A stretch of DNA of 64,000 nucleotides from positions 6,887,408 through 6,951,407 of the forward strand of contig CM075192.1 of the NCBI GenBank assembly GCA_037577475.1, given 5' to 3'. The position numbers were made by a program, and so were the translations under genes. Under the pieces are notes generated by a model. The model was not told where the DNA came from. It did not search any database and was given only the letters and a program-made list of their open reading frames with translations. This document shows positions 58,439-64,000 of this stretch, piece by piece; within the stretch, counting starts at the first letter, position 1, and each line of letters begins with the position of its first letter. The DNA is from Chaunax sp. Z400. Its lineage: Eukaryota > Chordata > Actinopteri > Lophiiformes > Chaunacidae.

Positions 58439-58640
58439 AGATACTGTGATGGCTCGCTCATGACTTTGAACCTTTCAAGAGGACTGTTTTTAATTCCTTG
58501 TCTTCTCCAGCTCCCCTTTCCCTTTTGTCTGTGTTTTGGTGTGTAGGTGTTTGGGGGGCGTGGTTCCAGGCACTACACCACTCGTTTTCTGGAATAGATT
58601 TCTTCTTGATAAGTAACACACTCTTAACTTAAGTATCCAA
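58439..58640. other. No gene seen
   Basis: Sequence between the satellite and the L1 fragment. No feature. Confidence 0.3.
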
Positions 58641-59262
58641 ATCCATCATACACCCAATAATTATTAGTGATCATGCACCAGTAACTATCTCCGTAACCAT
58701 ACAGCCCACTATCAAACACCCCCCACACTGGCGCTTCAACACCTCCATGCTGAAAGACCCAGATTTCACTGCTTTTATACAGAGAGAGTGGGCATTCTTT
58801 ATGGAAATGAACGACTCCCCAGAAATCTCTCCATCAATTCTATGGGAAACAGCTAAGGCTGTAATCAGAGGACAAATAATATCATACAGTCCGAATAAGA
58901 CAAAAAAGGAACAGGAGCTAGAAAAACATCTGGAGCAGAAGATTAAGCAACTCACTGAAACTTACTCCAACAATCGAAACGAGGAAACACTGAACGTATT
59001 ACAAAATTTTAAATTCCAATTGGAGAAAATCATTATCAGAAAAACACAGCTTCTTATTCAACAACTTAAATATGACAATTTTGACTACAGTAATAAGTCT
59101 AGTAAATATTTGGCTAACCAATTACAACGAAAAAAAGATAAAGCAATAATTCCAGCCATACAAACCTCAACTGGTGAAACCCTAACCCTAACCCAACACA
59201 AGATGTATAAAATGGGATTGGCAAACACAGACACGCTCATTTTGCACAATAGGCACAGATAA
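58641..59262 (+). pseudogene. L1-type LINE ORF2 fragment (endonuclease end and linker)
   Basis: The open plus-strand frame begins around IIISDHAPVTISV, which contains the Ser-Asp-His signature that closes the apurinic endonuclease domain of L1 ORF2. It continues HWRFNTSMLKDPDFTAFI, ETAKAVIRGQIISY, a Glu/Lys-rich coiled region, then FDYSNKSSKYLANQLQRKKD and IPAIQTSTGETLTLTQHKM. It stops at 59260 before the reverse-transcriptase motifs. Truncated on both sides and independent of the minus-strand L1 relic at 18560-19850. Confidence 0.85.
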
Positions 59263-60436
59263 TTATTTCCATGCACTCTGGGCCTGCCAGTGACACAACA
59301 ACTTTCCACCATCTTGACCTGTAGAATCCCTCCATCCCCACAACTCTGCCTGTTAGTAGACACGTCAGAAACTAATATACCGCACAAATACAAAAATAGC
59401 CTACTCATTTCTCTAACTGTCGCCAAGAAAACCATTCCACTCAACTGGCAATAAAAAAATTCAATAAACATTAGCCATTAAAAAAACCTCCTCTCAGATT
59501 ACATAGCTATGGAAAAAAAATCACTGCTCACAACAACAACAACATCAAACACTTCAAAGAAAGATGGATACCATTCCTGTCTTTTCTGGGACTGAGCTAA
59601 TCAGTGAGTCCGACAGAACTAATGCCGCGCACATTACAACACATTACATCACATAACTGTATAACCATAATGTATGTAATGCAGCTATGATGTATGTATG
59701 ATGTATGTAACAATTCTGCATAATTAACTCTTTTATTCTGTGTTGCAGTTCCAGGTTCCAGCTCAATGCTAAATCAAATTTGAATTTTTACATTTTCTCC
59801 CCTGGATTTACTGTTAGTGAATCTTGATTTTCTGTAGGTGGCACTGTTGTCTTGTTTAATGTGATTACCGTCTTCACTCCAAACAGACACGTCACTCACT
59901 AACTTCTGTACAAATGAAGCTTGTAGATGGGGTCAACAATACACAAACACTTCATTTGTTTCAATTTAAATCTTAAAGTTCAATAAAGGTGTTTGAAAGT
60001 TTCCAAGTGGTTTGTCATGTATCTCATTCCTGGGTTTTACACTTTTCATTCAGCAATAACTTAAGAGTATGGGTCACCCATGGTATGTGAAGAGTTGTAT
60101 TACATGCCTCATATGAACAGTTGAAGATAAACTGTCGATGCTGCCTAATTGTAGTTTAGTTCATTTCATAAACTGTATACCTAAATGTTTTGTTTTTTTA
60201 GTGTGTTGTATTGCTAATTGTTCTGCATTTGTTGTTCTGCCACACCAGCAAACATAGATCAGTCTAGAACAGTCTAGACCATGAGGTCATCAGTGATCCA
60301 GTTGGAAGGAGGGGGTTTGACTGGATCGACTGGCTGGTAGATACTGGTTTGAGTTTAGAGACATGGAAAATTGGATGAATCCTCATTGTTTAGTGTAAGA
60401 GCACCATCTGCAAACTTGGAGAAAAAAACAGTTTAG
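59263..60436. other. No gene seen
   Basis: Unrecognised AT-rich sequence downstream of the L1 fragment. Small TGTATG repeats lie near 59670-59705. Confidence 0.4.
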
Positions 60437-61712
60437 TCACCTGGACTCTTTGAAAAAGAAGAGATCTGTACATAAAAAGAAGATGGAGACAGAATCAGTA
60501 TTTAGCTGATCTCTTCTGGAACCGATGGGCACAAGAATATTTTCCATTGCTACAAGAAAGACAAAGATGGAATAAAGAAAGGAGAAGCTTTTCACCTGGA
60601 GATGGTGTTGTTGATTCAACAGCACCTCGTGGATCCTGGATTCTTGGAAGGATGTTGCTGATGTTTCCTGATAGGAAAGGACTGGTACGTTCTGCTCATC
60701 TTCAGACCAAGACCTGCAGCATAACTGAAGACCAGTAACTAAGATTTGTCCTCTTTGTGAAGCAAAAAGGTGCATTTGCATGACGAGCTGCTGCATCACA
60801 GGAAAAACATGCTGTAGAGGAGCAAGCAGAGCACTTAAAAGGGAAAAGGAGCAACTTGAAATTAAAGCCGCAATAGCATCTATTGCAAACTTAGCACCGC
60901 TAAACACCTCACATCATGGCAGTGTTGCAGATGCACGTTCAGATGGAATGGAATCTTATTTCAATAAAGGAACAACATTCAGTCCTCATGCTGTTGAGCT
61001 TTAAGTGTCAAACAACTGGTCAAACATCACAGCAACCACATTTAAATCCTGGTGGTCAACAAGCAACATGTCCTCAAGGAAATCCTCAAGCACCTGCAGG
61101 ACTTTACAGGCTATTAAAAACACAAAATGAACTAACGGCACTCCTTGTACAGACACAGAACTCTAAATTTCCACCACACAGAGAAATTCCTGTTTTCGAT
61201 GGAGATCCTCTTCATTTCTTATATTCATCAGAGCATTTGGACACTGTGTGGAGGCTAAAACAAACAACAAAGGAGATTGTTTGTATTACATGGGGTAATT
61301 CACTAGGGGGCAGCCTAGAGATTTGGTGCGTAGCTACCAGCACATGGCTCCAGAGAGAGGTTATGCTGTGGCCAAAGACCTTCTCCTGAAACATTTTGGC
61401 CATGAATTAAAGGTCATGGCTGCTTATGTGGACTAAATCATTGGATGGCCTTCTGTTAAGGCAGAAGATGTTAAAGGGCTACAGGCATATATGCATTGTT
61501 TCTATGGGAATGTTGTAGCCATAGAGGAATTGCAATATTTTGAAGAAGTCAATATGCCAGCAAACGTGAAAACAATCATTCACAAACTTCCATACAAATT
61601 CAGAGAGAAGTGGAGGGTCAAAATATCTGTAAGCCGAGGATGCAGATCTGGCTTCAAGGATATTGCCAAGTTCATTGAATACCAAGTCCAAATCATTTTT
61701 GACTTCCATTGA
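60437..61712 (+). pseudogene. BEL/Pao-type retroelement gag relic
   Basis: The plus strand, read over changing frames, gives PPHREIPVFDGDPLHF (about 61170-61220). Further downstream come KTFS-ETF and ALFLWECC-like segments, then NMPANVKTIIHKLPYKFREK (61552-61611), RGCRSGFKDIAKFIEYQVQI. These are the DUF1759-type gag blocks of BEL/Pao elements in fish. Frameshifts and stops at about 61005, 61385 and 61440 break the gene. The sequence upstream (60780-61004) encodes a helical ALKREKEQLEIKAAIASIA segment that fits the N-terminal coil of these gags. No pol or LTR was found. Confidence 0.7.
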
Positions 61713-62319
61713 AAACTTGAGTGATGACTTTCATAAAATTCATAATATATATATTATAAATATAACACTCATTACCTTCGAGACAAGGTAAACAAAGTAC
61801 AAACATGCTGAGTCATCTCCACAGTCTAGTTGTGACAGTTAATCTCAGGTTAAAGTTAGTCAGAAAATGCTTATTTTTGTTGTCTACAAGGTGCTTCAAT
61901 GTAGGATTACTCAAAAACTACTCAGTAAATGTACTTCATAGTATTTGTGCATATAGTATAAAATGTACTGAACCCAAAAATAGTAATTTCACGAACTTCT
62001 AATTGAAGAATTGCTTTTTATTCCACTTGAAAATTAGCTGAAAAGTGTAATTTATGTTGTGTACAAAGTACTTCAAAGTCAGATTATTCAAAACCACACT
62101 GTAAAAGTACTTCATAGAATTTGTGCAAGCAGCATAAGATGTACTGAGCCCAGAAATATTAGAATTCATGACGTGCCTCTTGGAAAAGTTTTTTTTTTAA
62201 TTATTATCCCATGTTAAAGTTAGGCAATAATGCTTATTTCTGATGTGTACAAGGTATTTCAGTGTAGTATAACTCAAAGACTGTGAGTAAAAGTGGGCAG
62301 CAAGTGTCCAAATACACGA
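61713..62319. other. No gene seen; short internal direct repeats
   Basis: ATGTAC(T)TCATAG...GTGCA-type phrases recur at about 61930 and 62110 (AGTACTTCATA, TTTGTGCA, AAGATGTACTGA), indicating a diverged tandem duplication with a period of about 180 bp. Confidence 0.4.
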
Positions 62320-62512
62320 CTCATGAATTGCTGACTCTAAATTGCCCTTAGCCGTGAATGTGTGTGTCAATGTTTGTTTGTCTTCCTGACTGTGTTGGCC
62401 CTGTGATGAACTGGTGACTTGCAGGTTGAACCCCGCCTCACGTCCAAAGTCGGCTGGGATAGGCTCCAGGCCCCCTGCGACCCTGCACAGGATAAATGGA
62501 TGGATAGATGTA
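62320..62512 (+). mobile_element. LINE/SINE 3' tail repeat, second copy
   Basis: GACTCTAAATTGCCCTTAGC, CCTGTGATGAACTGGTGAC, AACCCCGCCTCACGTCC and GGGATAGGCTCCAGGCCCCC, ending ATAAATGGATGGATAGATG, parallel the copy at 28840-29114. Confidence 0.8.
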
Positions 62513-63554
62513 GAGTAAAATATATATTGATGAGCTATCTCAGAGACACAACATGGCTCATTACACTTTAATTAAAGCTATATTACCTTTTTAAGGTTAC
62601 TAAATGTTTACATTCATCATATGTTACTAATAGTTCTGTTCAGTGCCATGAACATTGCTGCTCTTGTTAAACCACTGCTGTTTGCGAAGATGGATCGATT
62701 TGATCTATGTTTGACTTGTCAGGCTGCTTAAAAATATCACACTATTGTTAAACAATCGCAATGATCTTAACAAGCTTAACCTGTCTAGAATTGGATGGGC
62801 TACAATTGAGATTTATGGAACCGCTTTATTCCTGATTGACTTGTTTGGTTCATTTAGGTCATGTGTTGTACTTTGCTTTTCTTAGCGTCTTTTATGAAAC
62901 TAGCCCCAGCTGTGTATTTTATTAGCACTTCTAATTTATAATGTTTACCAAGGCCTTTACTCTCCATTGAATACCTTTTTAATACTGTATTGCCCTATTA
63001 TTGTCACAAAGACACACAAATGCAAGTTCAAAACTTATATATTGTAGACATCTGTTTAGTATCACATTATTTAGATGAGGCCTTTTTCACAGCAGATGTT
63101 TTGACTTGTCGAAGAGGAACACACAGGTGTTGCTAATCAAACAGCATTCAGAAACCACAAACCTTGGCTAAGGTAGAGCATTCCCTCTAAAGAGACCATT
63201 CTCCCCACAAGTTACATTCCTTTTTATATGCACCTTTTTATATAACACCTGCATTTAGACTCTGTCACCATGAATACATACACCAATAACTTGGATCCGT
63301 CCATTACTTTTATTGTAAAACAGCAGTTCCGAAGAGTCAGCATTTCTTATTCCGCTGGGTGAATTCTTCTCAAATTTTAATCACCTGTTCCCATCCATGA
63401 TGCCTGTCCCTGCAAAAGTTTCTTGCAAACCTGTTTATAACTTTGAGTTAAATGGCTGCCCTGCACGGTTCTTGCAATGTTAAAGACAACAACAAAAAAT
63501 TGGGATTCAGCCCTTTATCCAGATCTACTACAAAATTCAATGAATCCCTCTTTA
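62513..63554. other. No gene seen
   Basis: AT-rich. No recognised feature. Confidence 0.4.
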
Positions 63555-63780
63555 GGACAATGCCCACTCTTCCACCCAATTTCATTGTAATCTGTCAAGT
63601 AGTTCGAGCGTAATTCACAAAAACAGACAAAAAAAGTATCAACTTGTAGTAAAAAAAGTTGCTTTTACATACCCAACTCTCTCACTAAGTTTTATGAAAA
63701 TCCCTCCAGTAGTTTTTGTGTCATCCCGCTAAAAGACAGACAAACTGAGCTGATCACTTAACCGTCTTAGTGAAGGTAAT
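63555..63780 (-). repeat. Fragments related to the element at 50219-51115
   Basis: AATCTGTCAAGTAGTTCGAG and, about 110 bp later, TCCCTCCAGTAGTTTTTGTG followed by AAAAGACAGACAAAC are successive diverged copies of one motif. In reverse complement the family carries the TTTGTCTGTCTGTTAACAGG part of 50250-50300. Confidence 0.5.
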
Positions 63781-64000
63781 TAACAATGTCTCTGTTTCAT
63801 TAATTCCAATTAATACGTCATATGTAAAAAAAAAAAATTTAAAAAAATAAAAATAAAAAAGCATATGTAAAAAAGTTCTATCAACATAATATGGACAACA
63901 TCTGCAGGGTGTCAGGTAAGCCATATGAGACAGGACAGGACAAATATTATCATCAATCATCATAATCAGCTGTAACAACAGGCAGCAACACAATGACATC
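63781..64000. other. A-rich window end, no gene seen
   Basis: A-rich tract (63826-63860) followed by unrecognised sequence to the window edge. Confidence 0.4.

Noticed and set aside
59178..59194. Telomere-like (CCCTAA)n stretch
   Set aside because: Fewer than three repeats, lying inside the open frame of the L1 fragment (translated as ETLTLTQ). Best explained as chance or slippage, not an interstitial telomere.

Overview
This window looks like intergenic and intronic DNA from a teleost fish. The sequence is AT-rich, with long (CA)n, (GT)n, (TA)n, (GA)n and (GATA)n tracts. It holds decayed Tc1-like, hAT-like and IS630-like DNA transposons, L1 and other LINEs, Ty3/gypsy and BEL/Pao retroelements, and several short dispersed repeats of the kind common in fish. 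There are no bacterial operons, CRISPR arrays, tRNA or rRNA genes that I can support.

One host gene is firmly supported: a four-exon galactose-3-O-sulfotransferase (GAL3ST2-like) on the minus strand. Its coding exons are 32957-32941, 25978-25874, 24875-24206 and 23313-22324. All splice phases agree (2, 2, 0), and the product is a 593-residue type II Golgi membrane enzyme. Its first coding exon holds only five whole codons and sits about 7 kb from the next exon. That intron contains a minisatellite of about 2.1 kb with an 11-bp unit, plus repeat fragments.

Weaker host-gene candidates are: a small spliced secreted or membrane protein at 46248-49637 (+); an isolated 59-codon exon at 43469-43293 (-); an unknown 77-codon open frame at 42415-42185 (-); a GC-rich promoter with a first exon near 14958-15130 (-); and a short 5' exon at 12540-12680 (+).

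Layout: 0-5.7 kb, transposase relic, foldback repeat, AT palindrome, Tc1-like copy 1. 5.7-12.3 kb, dispersed repeats, hAT-like end, a MITE, Tc1-like copy 2. 12.5-15.2 kb, possible 5' exons and microsatellites. 16-21 kb, 82-bp palindromic mini-elements, a LINE fragment with an internal minisatellite, an L1 ORF2 relic. 22-33 kb, the GAL3ST2-like gene. 33.5-41.6 kb, Ty3/gypsy pol relics, inverted arms, minisatellites and a long non-coding repeat. 42-50 kb, exon candidates, a LINE ORF1 relic and a purine-rich minisatellite. 50-54 kb, a TIR element, LINE relics and a second long non-coding repeat. 55.3-58.4 kb, a 60-bp satellite. 58.6-64 kb, L1 and BEL/Pao relics and a LINE/SINE tail.

The features most worth following are the three 82-bp palindromes (two identical, one with a single difference), the 60-bp satellite with higher-order structure, the inverted arms around the Ty3/gypsy relic, and the small spliced gene candidate. 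I see no clearly novel multi-gene system.
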